From a virus: 20,086 bases of DNA. Shown piece after piece: positions 8,217 to 15,158 of this stretch. The DNA lies in the IMG/VR virus record IMGVR_UViG_3300020385_000084, positions 1-20,086 of that record; one strand, given 5' to 3'. The notes under the pieces were generated by a model. That model was not told the DNA's origin, did not search any database, and saw only the letters and a program-made list of their open reading frames with translations. The translations under genes and the position numbers were made by a program. Within the stretch, counting starts at the first letter, position 1; every line of letters starts with the position of its first letter.

Positions 8217-8771
8217 ATGGCATGTTTAGTGACTAAAGGTAGAGCAATCAATTGTAATGATGTTCAAGGTGGTATCTCTGCGCTTTTTATAACAAACGGA
8301 GTTGCGCCATACGGAACTGTTACTATTTCTTCAGATGCTATTTCAAATATGAGTGGGACGTTCACAGCGTTTAAATACGATTTGAATGGTGCAGGAAATA
8401 GTTTTACAACCACAGCGACAACTTCAAAAGATACAGGCACGACTTTTTATAGTACTGTCTTATCTGTGACTTTACCAAAACTTTCAAAAGATGACTCGGC
8501 ACAATTAAAATTATTGTCTTATGGTCGCAACTCAATAGTTGTCCAAGACAGGAACTTAAATGCCTTTTTACTTGGAAGAGAAAATGGTGTGACTGTCAGT
8601 TCAACCACGATGACAAGTGGCGATGGCAGAGGAGATATGTCTGGATACACGATTGAGTTTCTTGCAGAAGAAGCTAGTCCACCAGACTTTATTAATGGAG
8701 CAACAGCAGCAACACCATTCGCAGGAATGAGTAGTGCTTCGCCAACAATAACTGTTGGGACTAACTCCTAA
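8217..8771 (+). CDS. Tail-tube-like major virion protein
   Basis: A 184-aa beta-rich protein starting MACLVTKGRAINCND and GGISALFI, with NMSGTFTAFKYDLNGAG, VTLPKLSKDDSAQLKLLSYGR and SIVVQDRNLNAFLLGRENG further in. It ends with a Ser/Thr/Ala-rich tail. From memory, proteins with this start and the LLxYGRxxxVVxD pattern are frequent beside capsid genes in Bacteroidota phages and are taken as tail-tube or tail-terminator-type proteins. It is bracketed by two intergenic hairpins, which suggests separate control of its expression. If it is the tube, the phage is long-tailed; no sheath gene is seen. An extra capsid cement protein is the alternative. Confidence 0.55.
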   Translation: MACLVTKGRAINCNDVQGGISALFITNGVAPYGTVTISSDAISNMSGTFTAFKYDLNGAGNSFTTTATTSKDTGTTFYSTVLSVTLPKLSKDDSAQLKLLSYGRNSIVVQDRNLNAFLLGRENGVTVSSTTMTSGDGRGDMSGYTIEFLAEEASPPDFINGATAATPFAGMSSASPTITVGTNS

Positions 8772-8788
8772 AAATGTGTTTTGTTTGG

Positions 8789-8808
8789 GGGTATGCTTAT
8801 GGCTGCCC
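8789..8808 (+). terminator. Imperfect hairpin after tail-tube-like gene
   Basis: GGGTA (8789-8793) can pair with TGCCC (8804-8808) through three G-C pairs, one T-G wobble and one A-T pair, around a 10-nt loop. TCTTC follows, then an A-rich leader to the next ATG at 8836. It is the second structured gap in a region of otherwise overlapping genes. With only a short stem and no T-run, an intercistronic processing or attenuation element is more likely than full termination. Confidence 0.35.
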
Positions 8809-8835
8809 TCTTCAAAACAATTATAAAAACAAAAC

Positions 8836-8994
8836 ATGAAGAAAAAAAACATAATATTCAAACCTTTCGACAGACTTGAGTGGCATGATGCTACTGAGGA
8901 ACAAGCAAGAGAAGCTTTGACAGAAGATCAGTTTAAATCTTTAAAGAAAAACAAAATCTATAATATAGGGACAGGAACTTTTAAGATAGACTAA
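8836..8994 (+). CDS. 52-aa basic hypothetical protein
   Basis: The start lies in an A-rich leader and the stop TAA overlaps the next ATG (TAATG). The product has a basic head (MKKKNIIFKPFDRLEWHD), an acidic helix (ATEEQAREALTEDQFKSLKKN) and a short ending (IYNIGTGTFKID). The layout helix-turn-strand with 'LTEDQFKSLKKNKIY' resembles small tail-completion or chaperone-type peptides, but no family is recognised. Coupling to the next gene and placement between tail-tube-like and portal genes make it part of the structural operon. Confidence 0.6.
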   Translation: MKKKNIIFKPFDRLEWHDATEEQAREALTEDQFKSLKKNKIYNIGTGTFKID

Positions 8995-9359
8995 TGATAG
9001 TAGTGGACAGAACACAAGCAAGCCACACATTAAACATAATACCTAGAAGCTATGCGCCAACAGGTTCAAATATTTTTAAAGTAGTGATAACAAACGAAGA
9101 GCAAAACACAGAAGTACATAATGCAACAGTCAGTTCTTTGACTCCTGTAAAGTACTATTACTCATATACAGCAAATCTAGGTTTAGATGCTGCAAAAGAC
9201 ATTACATACATTTTAGAGGTTACAAATACAGCAACTTCAGAGGTTTTATATAGAGATAAGATTTTTGGAACAGATCAGACTGTAAGTACCTATTCTCCTA
9301 ACACAGGCAAGTTTGTGCAAAATCCAACTGCTGCTAATGATTATTTAGTTTATGAATAG
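8994..9359 (+). CDS. Small beta-rich neck/tail protein
   Basis: A 121-aa protein coupled upstream by TAATG and overlapping the portal start by 8 bases. It is built of beta strands (HTLNIIPRSY, IFKVVITNEEQNTE, YYYSYTANLGLD, ITYILEVTNTATSEVLYRDKIFG) in an immunoglobulin-like or tail-component style, followed by a Thr/Asn-rich end. There are no membrane segments or cysteines. Its position between tail-tube-like and portal genes suggests a neck, tail-completion or minor tail role. The family name is not known to me. Confidence 0.6.
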   Translation: MIVVDRTQASHTLNIIPRSYAPTGSNIFKVVITNEEQNTEVHNATVSSLTPVKYYYSYTANLGLDAAKDITYILEVTNTATSEVLYRDKIFGTDQTVSTYSPNTGKFVQNPTAANDYLVYE

Positions 9360-11088
9360 CGATTTTCACATACTTAATCTAGAGGCTTACAAAACTCCAG
9401 AGGTCTATGAAGACCCACACAGCGATTTTGTGGCTTTTGGAGACGACAATGACTTCTACACAGAGTTAATCGATGCCTACTTAAACTCCCCTACTACTAA
9501 CAGCATCATAACAGGTGTTGTAGGTCAAATATATGGTAAAGGCTTCGATGCTTTAGATTCTAGTAGAAGACCAGATGAATTCGCTGCTTTTAAAAAGCTA
9601 TTTAAAGCTAAAGATTTAAAGCGTGTCTGTTTAGATTATAAGCTACTCGGAGAAGCAGCCTTTCAAGTGACTTATAAAGGCTCTAAAGTCGATAAGGTAA
9701 CCCACTTCAATAGAGAGACATTAAGAGCTGAGAAATGCGACCATAAGGGCGTTATAAACGCTTATTACTACTTCCCTAAGTGGGACGAATACCAGGAAGG
9801 CGATAAGCTTACAAGAATTCCTGTCTTTGGCTCTGGAGCAAAGAATGAAATATACATTATAAGAAGGCATATTCCTTCAATGCATTACTATTCTCCACCA
9901 GATTATATTGGTGCGATAAATTACAGTAAACTAGAATGCGAAATTTCTGAGTATTTAGTGAATGAAGTGACAAATTCTTTTTCTGGAACTAAGCTAGTAA
10001 GCTTTACAAATGGCGTGCCTACAACTGAGAAGCAGCAAATGATTAAATCAGAGATCATGAATAAGCTCACAGGTGCTAATGGCGAGAAAGTAATTGTTTC
10101 TTTTAGTGATTCTCCAGAGAATAAAACAACAATTGAAGACATTTCAGTAAGTGATGCAGCAGATGTTTATCAGTACATAGCAGAAGAATGCACTAGAAAG
10201 CTTCTTTTAGCACACAGAATCACTTCTCCTCTACTTGTAGGGATTAGAGATAACAACAATGGATTAGGCAGCAACTCTGAAGAGATAGAAAATGCACACA
10301 ATTTATTTGAAAATGTGGTTATAAGACCATATCAAAACGACATCATTGATGCGATTGACGATATACTTGCTGTTAATGGTATTGCTCTAAAAATATACGT
10401 TCAGACTTTAACACCCATAGAATTTACAGATGAAACTCTAGTGACTCAAGAACAAAAAGAAGAAGAAACAGGGCAAAAGCTTTCAAGTGATGTTGATGTT
10501 CATACAGAGGAGCTTGTCAATGATTTAGGAGATAATGAAAAAACGCTTTTTGAATTAGGCTATGAATTAGTTGATGAAAGGGCAGTTGACTATGACGATG
10601 AAGAAAACCTAGACAAGCAAATTCAGATGGCTTCTGTGCCAAAAGGAAGGGCAACAGCTCCTAGTAAGTTGGATGGAGAAACAAAAGAAGGTTATAAATA
10701 TTTAGTCCGTTACCAATATGCACCGCTTTCTGTAAAAGATAATTCTAGAGAGTTCTGCAAGAAAATGGTTCGTGCTAAAAGGGTTTATCGTAAAGAAGAT
10801 TTAGACAGAGAGTTTCAAGGGAATAAAGAATTTAATCCTAAAGATGGCAACAGTTACAACTTATTTAAGTACAAAGGTGGTGTCAATTGCAATCACTATT
10901 GGCAAAGAAAAACCTATTTGTTAAAAGACGATAGAAAAATTGATCCTAACAATCCAAACGCTGCAAAAGATTTGATTTATAAAACTGAAATAGCAAAAAA
11001 AGGTATTAAAGAACCTAACAAAAGACAAGAGCCTGCAATTGTTAGTGAGAAAATGATTGATAGACCAGACAAAGGAAGAAAAAACTAA
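9352..11088 (+). CDS. Portal protein with C-terminal Cys/His extension
   Basis: A 578-aa protein whose first ~390 residues look like a phage portal: SPTTNSIITGVVGQIYGKGF, LGEAAFQVTYKG, HIPSMHYYSPPDYIGAINY, EECTRKLLLAHRITSPLLVG, SEEIENAHNLFENVVIRPYQ and ALKIYVQTLTPIEFTDE. Portals form the dodecameric DNA-entry ring at one capsid vertex. After an acidic linker (about 395-440), residues about 444-525 make a separate domain: GYKYLVRYQYAPLS, SREFCKKMVRAKRVYRKEDL (C469) and YKGGVNCNHYWQRKTY (C513, H515, W517). That extension resembles one I recall in other Bacteroidota phage head proteins. A basic tail follows. The extension could bind zinc; this is inference. No terminase gene lies beside it. Confidence 0.78.
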   Translation: MNSDFHILNLEAYKTPEVYEDPHSDFVAFGDDNDFYTELIDAYLNSPTTNSIITGVVGQIYGKGFDALDSSRRPDEFAAFKKLFKAKDLKRVCLDYKLLGEAAFQVTYKGSKVDKVTHFNRETLRAEKCDHKGVINAYYYFPKWDEYQEGDKLTRIPVFGSGAKNEIYIIRRHIPSMHYYSPPDYIGAINYSKLECEISEYLVNEVTNSFSGTKLVSFTNGVPTTEKQQMIKSEIMNKLTGANGEKVIVSFSDSPENKTTIEDISVSDAADVYQYIAEECTRKLLLAHRITSPLLVGIRDNNNGLGSNSEEIENAHNLFENVVIRPYQNDIIDAIDDILAVNGIALKIYVQTLTPIEFTDETLVTQEQKEEETGQKLSSDVDVHTEELVNDLGDNEKTLFELGYELVDERAVDYDDEENLDKQIQMASVPKGRATAPSKLDGETKEGYKYLVRYQYAPLSVKDNSREFCKKMVRAKRVYRKEDLDREFQGNKEFNPKDGNSYNLFKYKGGVNCNHYWQRKTYLLKDDRKIDPNNPNAAKDLIYKTEIAKKGIKEPNKRQEPAIVSEKMIDRPDKGRKN

Positions 11089-11091
11089 GAC

Positions 11092-11607
11092 ATGGCAGAA
11101 GTATTATTTGTGAGCAAAGAAGACATCGTAAGAAGGTCGCCTATAATGGACGGAAATATCGATGCGGACAAGATTATCCCTGCACTTCATTTAAGTCAAA
11201 CTCAGTACCTAAGAGAGATCATAGGAACTGATTTATACAACTATTATGTGACTGCTATTAAAGCATTACCTGGAACACCAATTCCAACAAATCACAAAAA
11301 CCTTTTAAATGACTTTATAAAACCCATCTTGATACATCTAACAACTGCGGAGTTTTTAAAATCTGCAGCCTACACAGTTTCTAATGGTGGAGTTTTTAAA
11401 AGAACAAGTGAGAATTCAAGTGAGCCATCTTTAAGTGAAGTAAAAGAATTAATTCAAGTAGAGAGAGACAGAGCGCAAAGCTACACAGAACGTTTTCTAG
11501 ATCACATGGCTTTTAACGCTTCAGCTAATTTTCCAGAATGGTATTCTAATTCAAATGAAGACGTTTCCCCAAACTACGAATCATATAATATTGACTTTGT
11601 ACTATGA
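11092..11607 (+). CDS. Head-tail connector/adaptor-like protein
   Basis: A 171-aa, mainly helical protein starting 3 bases after the portal stop. Segments such as LFVSKEDIVRRSPIMDGNID, ALHLSQTQYLREIIGTDLYN and KPILIHLTTAEFLKSAAYTV followed by a long charged helix with VERDRAQSYTERFLDHM match the general pattern of gp6-type connectors, which dock under the portal and close the head. Position right after the portal supports this. The stop overlaps the next ATG (ATGA). The assignment is by architecture and neighbourhood. Confidence 0.62.
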   Translation: MAEVLFVSKEDIVRRSPIMDGNIDADKIIPALHLSQTQYLREIIGTDLYNYYVTAIKALPGTPIPTNHKNLLNDFIKPILIHLTTAEFLKSAAYTVSNGGVFKRTSENSSEPSLSEVKELIQVERDRAQSYTERFLDHMAFNASANFPEWYSNSNEDVSPNYESYNIDFVL

Positions 11608-11759
11608 GTTTCGGAGCAATATATTGTGAGAGTTGGTGGGGTTCTGGAATAGGAACAGACGGATGGGGAAGCATTTATCCGATAGGAAGCTGTGGTGGCA
11701 CAGTAGACAACACAAACATAAAAGTAGATACAACATCAATAACAACAGATAAGACATAA
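11604..11759 (+). CDS. 51-aa Trp/Gly-rich peptide
   Basis: Starts within the connector stop (ATGA). The N-terminal half is aromatic and glycine-rich (MSFGAIYCESWWGSGIGTDG, WGSIYPIGSCGG) with two cysteines; the second half is Thr/Asp-rich (TVDNTNIKVDTTSITTDKT). It has no charged membrane-type segment. It looks like a small structural peptide of the neck or fibre attachment zone. I have the impression that short proteins with the SFGxIY...WW...WGSIY pattern occur beside fibre genes in flavobacterial phages, but I cannot confirm it. Confidence 0.6.
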   Translation: MSFGAIYCESWWGSGIGTDGWGSIYPIGSCGGTVDNTNIKVDTTSITTDKT

Positions 11760-11763
11760 TATA

Positions 11764-12390
11764 ATGGCACAAGAAAATATAACAATAGGAGCTGCAAATG
11801 CAGGTGGGGGCGATAGTCTGTTTGCCGCATTCACGAAAGTGCAAAATAATTTTACAGACCTGTATAATGACGATGCAGGAGATGTAGGAAGTATAACAGC
11901 GACAGCACCAATAGAAAGAGATTCAGCGACAGGAGCAGTAACTATATCGTTGGCTAATTTAGGTGTTACAAGTGGTAAACTTGCTGCAGATTCTGTTATT
12001 ACAACAAAGATTCTAAATGATAATGTTACTCACGATAAGTTAGAACCAAGATATACAACAAGTGGAAGTATTACAACTTATACAGGAGCAGTAACTGTAA
12101 ATTGGGCATTAGCAACAAACTTTGTAATGGGTTCTTCTTTAACAGGAGCAATAGAATTTGATTTTACAAACTTCAAAACAGGTCAAGTTTTAACTATTCA
12201 CAACCTTACAGGAGCGCAAACTATTACTTTAGATTCTAACGCTGCTACAAGTGAAACATTTAACAAATTAGGTGGAAACGATTACGATGGTTCTACAACA
12301 AACGCTTTAATGATAGAATGTATTAGTGATTCAGCAAATGCTGTTTTTAACTATTCAATATTAACCTATGCAAGTGATACAACACCATAA
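11764..12390 (+). CDS. Tail fibre/virion surface protein, N-terminal anchor type
   Basis: A 208-aa protein opening with NITIGAANAGGGDSLFAAFT and KVQNNFTDLYND, a start that I recognise in many marine phage fibre proteins and that likely anchors the fibre to the tail. The middle resembles a trimeric fibre shaft with short repeats (PIERDSATGAVTISLANLGV, TSGKLAADSVITTKILNDN), and the end has a beta-rich module (TGQVLTIHNLTGAQTITLDS). No enzyme motif is visible. It heads the fibre block (fibre, assembly factor, receptor-binding fibre). The fibre role is inferred from composition and neighbours. Confidence 0.6.
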   Translation: MAQENITIGAANAGGGDSLFAAFTKVQNNFTDLYNDDAGDVGSITATAPIERDSATGAVTISLANLGVTSGKLAADSVITTKILNDNVTHDKLEPRYTTSGSITTYTGAVTVNWALATNFVMGSSLTGAIEFDFTNFKTGQVLTIHNLTGAQTITLDSNAATSETFNKLGGNDYDGSTTNALMIECISDSANAVFNYSILTYASDTTP

Positions 12391-12400
12391 TAAATAAGAT

Positions 12401-12859
12401 ATGAAAGCAATTAACATAGATGGAACAATAAAAATTTATAACAACCTTAAATCTTTTGGGGGTGCTTTAGGTTTACAATATTCAAATGATCCCGAATTAG
12501 AAGAACTTGGTTTTTATGATGTAGTTACACCAACAACTAAACAAAGCCAAGAATTAGGTGCTATAGAATGGGATTCAAAAAATAAAGTATTTACTTACCC
12601 TATTAAAAACAAAACTTATAGTCAATCAGTAGCTGAACTTAAAACACAAAAAATAGAAAACTTAAAAAGTATTTACGGAAGTGAATTAGGTAAAACTGAT
12701 TGGATAATTGTAAGGGCGCAAGAAGGTACGGCAGCACCTCAATCAATTTTAGATGCAAGAGCAGCTTTAAGGAGTGAATGTGCAAGTAAAGAAGCAGAAA
12801 TAAATGCTTTAAGTACAAAGGCTTCTATTGTAGATTATCAACTTCCAAGTTATATATAA
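12401..12859 (+). CDS. Tail-fibre assembly-like protein
   Basis: A 152-aa protein placed between two fibre-type genes; its last A is shared with the next ATG (TAATG). The second half carries KIENLKSIYGSELGKTDWII, VRAQEGTAAPQSILDARAAL and RSECASKEAEINAL. The pattern 'helix - W - (R)..E.....P..IL..R..LR' is typical of phage fibre-assembly chaperones and DUF4376-like domains, which help fibres fold and are encoded beside them. The N-terminal half (MKAINIDGTIKIYNNLKSF, GFYDVVTPT) resembles the associated beta domain. Moderate certainty. Confidence 0.6.
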   Translation: MKAINIDGTIKIYNNLKSFGGALGLQYSNDPELEELGFYDVVTPTTKQSQELGAIEWDSKNKVFTYPIKNKTYSQSVAELKTQKIENLKSIYGSELGKTDWIIVRAQEGTAAPQSILDARAALRSECASKEAEINALSTKASIVDYQLPSYI

Positions 12860-13884
12860 TGAGTTTAGGAAAAAAGAAAATGCTTTCTCAAGGTGCTGCA
12901 GGGGGTGTTGTAGGTACTGACCATTTTGCTCCTGTTTTATATACAGGAAATGGAAGTACTCAAACAATTACAGGACTAAATTTCCAACCTGATATGGTGT
13001 GGAATAAATCTCTGTCAGCATCTTTTCCTCATTATATTACAGATAGTATAAGAGGAACAGGTAATGTTTTAAGACCAAGTGAACCTGATGCGCAAAGTTC
13101 AGGAGATGGTGTAAGTTCTTTTGATAGTAATGGCTTTAAAGTGAGCGGAGGAGGTTCAAATCAAAATAATGGTTCATACGTTGCTTGGGCGTGGAGAGGT
13201 GCAGCAAGTGATGCAACAAATAATGATGGCTCAACACAAAGTACGGTTAGAGCAAATGTAGATGCAGGGTTTAGTATTGTTCAATTTAGTGGAAATTTAA
13301 ACTCTGCGGGTAATATACAAGTAGGACACGGTTTAAGTAGCCCACCTGAATTAATTATTCAAAAAAACACTCAAGCTACAGGTACTTGGTGGGCAAGACC
13401 ATTTTTTTTAAATAATAATCCATATCAATATTTAGGGTTATCAGAAAGCGCTTCTCTTGTTACTTCAAGTTCTTCAGATGGTACAATGGCGGTTCCTACA
13501 TCTACAACTTTTGACAATAATTGGAATACATCTCTTGGTTCAGCTAATGGTGTTCCTGTAATCGCCTACTGCTTCCATTCGGTGGATGGTTATCAGAAGG
13601 TGGGGAGTTATAGTGGAAACCAATCTTTAAATACAGCAAATCAAATAAATTTTGGTTTTACTCCTCGTTTTGTTTTAATAAAAAATACTACTAATACAAG
13701 TTCTCAATGGATGTTATTTGATAGTGTTAGAACAAATGGTATGGCTTTATATGCTAACCAAGTCTCTACTGAATCAGATTACACTACAGATTTATTGTTG
13801 AGCAGTCAAGGTTTAGAATTTAAAAGCACTAATATAAATGTAAATCAAAGTGGAGCAACTTACATCTATTTAGCAATCGCATAA
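12859..13884 (+). CDS. Receptor-binding tail fibre with DUF7483-like domain
   Basis: A 341-aa protein with the start MSLGKKKMLSQGAAGG, then a pattern known from marine phage fibres: YTGNGSTQTITGLNFQPDMV, ITDSIRGTGNVLRPS, GSYVAWAWRGAAS, TDDG-like spacer, AGFSIVQFSGN, VGHGLSSPPELIIQ and IAYCFHSVDGYQKVGSYSG, then GFTPRFVLIKN. The concanavalin-like beta architecture suggests a cell-surface glycan-binding tip. The C-terminus is hydrophobic (TYIYLAIA). The gene is joined to both neighbours by TAATG overlaps. A 51-base segment at 13561-13611 is clearly richer in G and C than its surroundings, which suggests exchange between phages. The host-range role is inference. Confidence 0.72.
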   Translation: MSLGKKKMLSQGAAGGVVGTDHFAPVLYTGNGSTQTITGLNFQPDMVWNKSLSASFPHYITDSIRGTGNVLRPSEPDAQSSGDGVSSFDSNGFKVSGGGSNQNNGSYVAWAWRGAASDATNNDGSTQSTVRANVDAGFSIVQFSGNLNSAGNIQVGHGLSSPPELIIQKNTQATGTWWARPFFLNNNPYQYLGLSESASLVTSSSSDGTMAVPTSTTFDNNWNTSLGSANGVPVIAYCFHSVDGYQKVGSYSGNQSLNTANQINFGFTPRFVLIKNTTNTSSQWMLFDSVRTNGMALYANQVSTESDYTTDLLLSSQGLEFKSTNINVNQSGATYIYLAIA

Positions 13885-14024
13885 TGGAAGAATTAAGAAT
13901 TGGTTTCGTTAACTTTTTTGCTTTAGGCATTTCTATAAGTGAAGCGAATCCTATGCTTCAGTCAGTCAGTTTAATACTTGCAGTAGTATATACATCTATA
14001 TCAATTTATAAAAAGCTAAAGTGA
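13884..14024 (+). CDS. 46-aa single-TM lysis-cassette protein
   Basis: The ATG overlaps the fibre stop (TAATG) and the stop overlaps the next ATG (TGATG). The product (MEELRIGFVNFFALGIS..., then SVSLILAVVYTSISIYKKLK) has a short N-terminal amphipathic part and one hydrophobic segment at about residues 27-42 followed by a basic end. Small one-TM proteins of this type precede holin/endolysin genes in many marine phages. A holin, antiholin or pinholin-like role is possible; no family can be named. Confidence 0.6.
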   Translation: MEELRIGFVNFFALGISISEANPMLQSVSLILAVVYTSISIYKKLK

Positions 14025-14389
14025 TGAACAGCAGAGAACGAAAAGACATAAGGGGCTACATTGGAAGTGGAGTTGTTTTCCTTTTTGTAATTCTTTTGTT
14101 GATTTTTTTAAGTTGGAAAGAAATTCCAAACTCTAACAATGATTCTTTCAAACTTATTGTAGGAGCTTTAATTGCCACAATAGGAGCTGCGGTTTATGTT
14201 TTTATAGGAAAAGATCCAAACGAGGTCATGGAACTGCAAAGAAAAAACGATTCTTTAGAAACAAAAGTTGATGCTTTAGTTGCTGAAAAAGACAGGCTTG
14301 AAAGCCTTATTATAAAAATGCAGGAAGATCTGATTGATAGAATCCTTTTAGTTTCTGCAATGAATCACGATAAAAATAACGAAAAATGA
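14024..14389 (+). CDS. Two-TM coiled-coil membrane protein, candidate holin
   Basis: I choose the ATG at 14024, which overlaps the preceding stop, over the GTG at 14021. The 121-aa product has a basic N-terminus, TM1 at about residues 12-30 (GYIGSGVVFLFVILLLIFLS), a short polar loop, TM2 at about 43-61 (KLIVGALIATIGAAVYVFIG), and a charged coiled coil at about 66-108. Two TM segments with a cytoplasmic or periplasmic coil fit a class II-type holin or an accessory lysis protein. The exact lysis role cannot be decided between this gene and the one at 15155. Confidence 0.6.
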   Translation: MNSRERKDIRGYIGSGVVFLFVILLLIFLSWKEIPNSNNDSFKLIVGALIATIGAAVYVFIGKDPNEVMELQRKNDSLETKVDALVAEKDRLESLIIKMQEDLIDRILLVSAMNHDKNNEK

Positions 14390-14547
14390 TTATAACATTA
14401 TCTCTATTATTAATAGCTGCTGCTATTGTTGTAGGTCTTACTTACAATGGTGTGTTTGCAGACAAAGACAAAGACGGAATTCCAGACAAAGTGGAAGAAA
14501 AATTCCAGGAAGTAAAAAAGAAAGTTAAATCAAAACTAAAAAAATGA
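14386..14547 (+). CDS. 53-aa membrane peptide with DxDxDG-type acidic motif
   Basis: Coupled on both sides by ATGA overlaps. A hydrophobic N-terminal segment (ITLSLLLIAAAIVVGLTY, residues about 3-20) acts as a TM or signal anchor. It is followed by FADKDKDGIPDKVEEKF, where DKDKDGIPD matches the calcium-binding DxDxDG loop seen in thrombospondin type 3 and related repeats. The tail is very basic (KKKVKSKLKK). Such a layout fits a small inner-membrane protein with its charged part in the periplasm, for example a spanin-like factor. Calcium binding by a single loop is uncertain. Confidence 0.62.
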   Translation: MIITLSLLLIAAAIVVGLTYNGVFADKDKDGIPDKVEEKFQEVKKKVKSKLKK

Positions 14548-14615
14548 TTAAGCCTTGTCAATGTGGACAAACGTCCGATCCTAGCGGAAACTGTGACGGA
14601 ACACATATAAAATGA
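14544..14615 (+). CDS. 23-aa micropeptide with CxC...CDGTH motif
   Basis: Starts in the previous stop (ATGA) and its own stop overlaps the next ATG (ATGA), so the gene lies in a four-gene overlap chain; this supports real translation despite its size. The whole product is MIKPC, QCGQTSDPSGN, CDGTHIK: three cysteines (C5, C7, C17) and H21 in C-x-C-x9-C-D-G-T-H. The CDGSH iron-sulphur signature is C-x-C-x2-(S/T)-x3-P-x-C-D-G-(S/A/T)-H, so this version has one extra residue between the second and third cysteines. The PCxCG start also recalls SEC-C zinc motifs. Metal binding is inference. Confidence 0.6.
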   Translation: MIKPCQCGQTSDPSGNCDGTHIK

Positions 14616-14710
14616 ATTTCTACAACATATTTGGTTCTTACATAGTATTCCGCCTTTTAGAGTATTTAGTGAAACAAATATGGCTTCAGTTTAGTAATGG
14701 AAAAGATTAG
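14612..14710 (+). CDS. 32-aa amphipathic/membrane-type peptide
   Basis: ATGA overlap with the micropeptide before it, and a 14-base overlap with the endolysin start. The product is hydrophobic and aromatic (MNFYNIFGSYIVFRLLEYLV, then KQIWLQFSNGKD), with one possible membrane helix at about residues 4-20 interrupted by an Arg. It sits directly before the endolysin gene, so a small accessory lysis role or a translational-coupling leader is possible. Because of its small size, coding is supported mainly by the continuous chain of overlaps. Confidence 0.45.
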   Translation: MNFYNIFGSYIVFRLLEYLVKQIWLQFSNGKD

Positions 14711-15158
14711 CCAAAACATATCATTTAAAGAAGCAACTAAATCCAATACTGCTTTACGTCTTAATTTAAATAACAATCCAGATGCTTATCAAGTTACTAA
14801 TATGGTTGGTGTTGCTGAAAATGTTTTCGAGCCTCTTAGAAAATATGTAGGCGGTGCAATAAAAATCAACTCAATGTTTAGATCAGAAGAATTAAATACT
14901 GCTATCGGTGGCTCAAGTCGATCACAACATATAGAAGGCAGAGCGATGGATTTAGACGACACTTTTGGTCACAAATCAAATGCTGAGATGTTTCACTATA
15001 TAAAAGACAATCTAAATTTTGACCAATTGATTTGGGAATTTGGAGATGACAAAAATCCTAATTGGATTCATGTCAGCTATATATCAGAAGAAGAAAACAG
15101 AGGCAGATGCTTACGAGCTGAGAAAGTAAATGGAAGAACATCTTATAGGGTTATATGA
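14697..15158 (+). CDS. M15-type peptidase endolysin
   Basis: A 153-aa peptidoglycan-cleaving enzyme in the M15 (D-Ala-D-Ala carboxypeptidase/VanY-like) zinc peptidase group. The metal and catalytic signature is present: SRSQHIEGRAMDLDD with H78 and D85, IWEFG with candidate E114, and WIHVSY with H125; R62 in MFRSEEL suits substrate binding. There is no signal peptide or membrane helix, so export through the membrane must be by a holin, which the neighbouring genes can provide. It shares 4 bases with the downstream holin-type gene. Full length and confident. Confidence 0.88.
   Translation: MEKISQNISFKEATKSNTALRLNLNNNPDAYQVTNMVGVAENVFEPLRKYVGGAIKINSMFRSEELNTAIGGSSRSQHIEGRAMDLDDTFGHKSNAEMFHYIKDNLNFDQLIWEFGDDKNPNWIHVSYISEEENRGRCLRAEKVNGRTSYRVI

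Noticed and set aside
11602-11844. 80-aa minus-strand Cys/Leu-rich ORF
   Set aside because: It is antisense to the Trp/Gly-rich peptide and the fibre start, where plus-strand frames are continuous and overlapping.
14021-14023. GTG start three bases before the ATG of the two-TM protein
   Set aside because: The ATG at 14024 overlaps the upstream stop in the same style as neighbours; the GTG would add one residue only.
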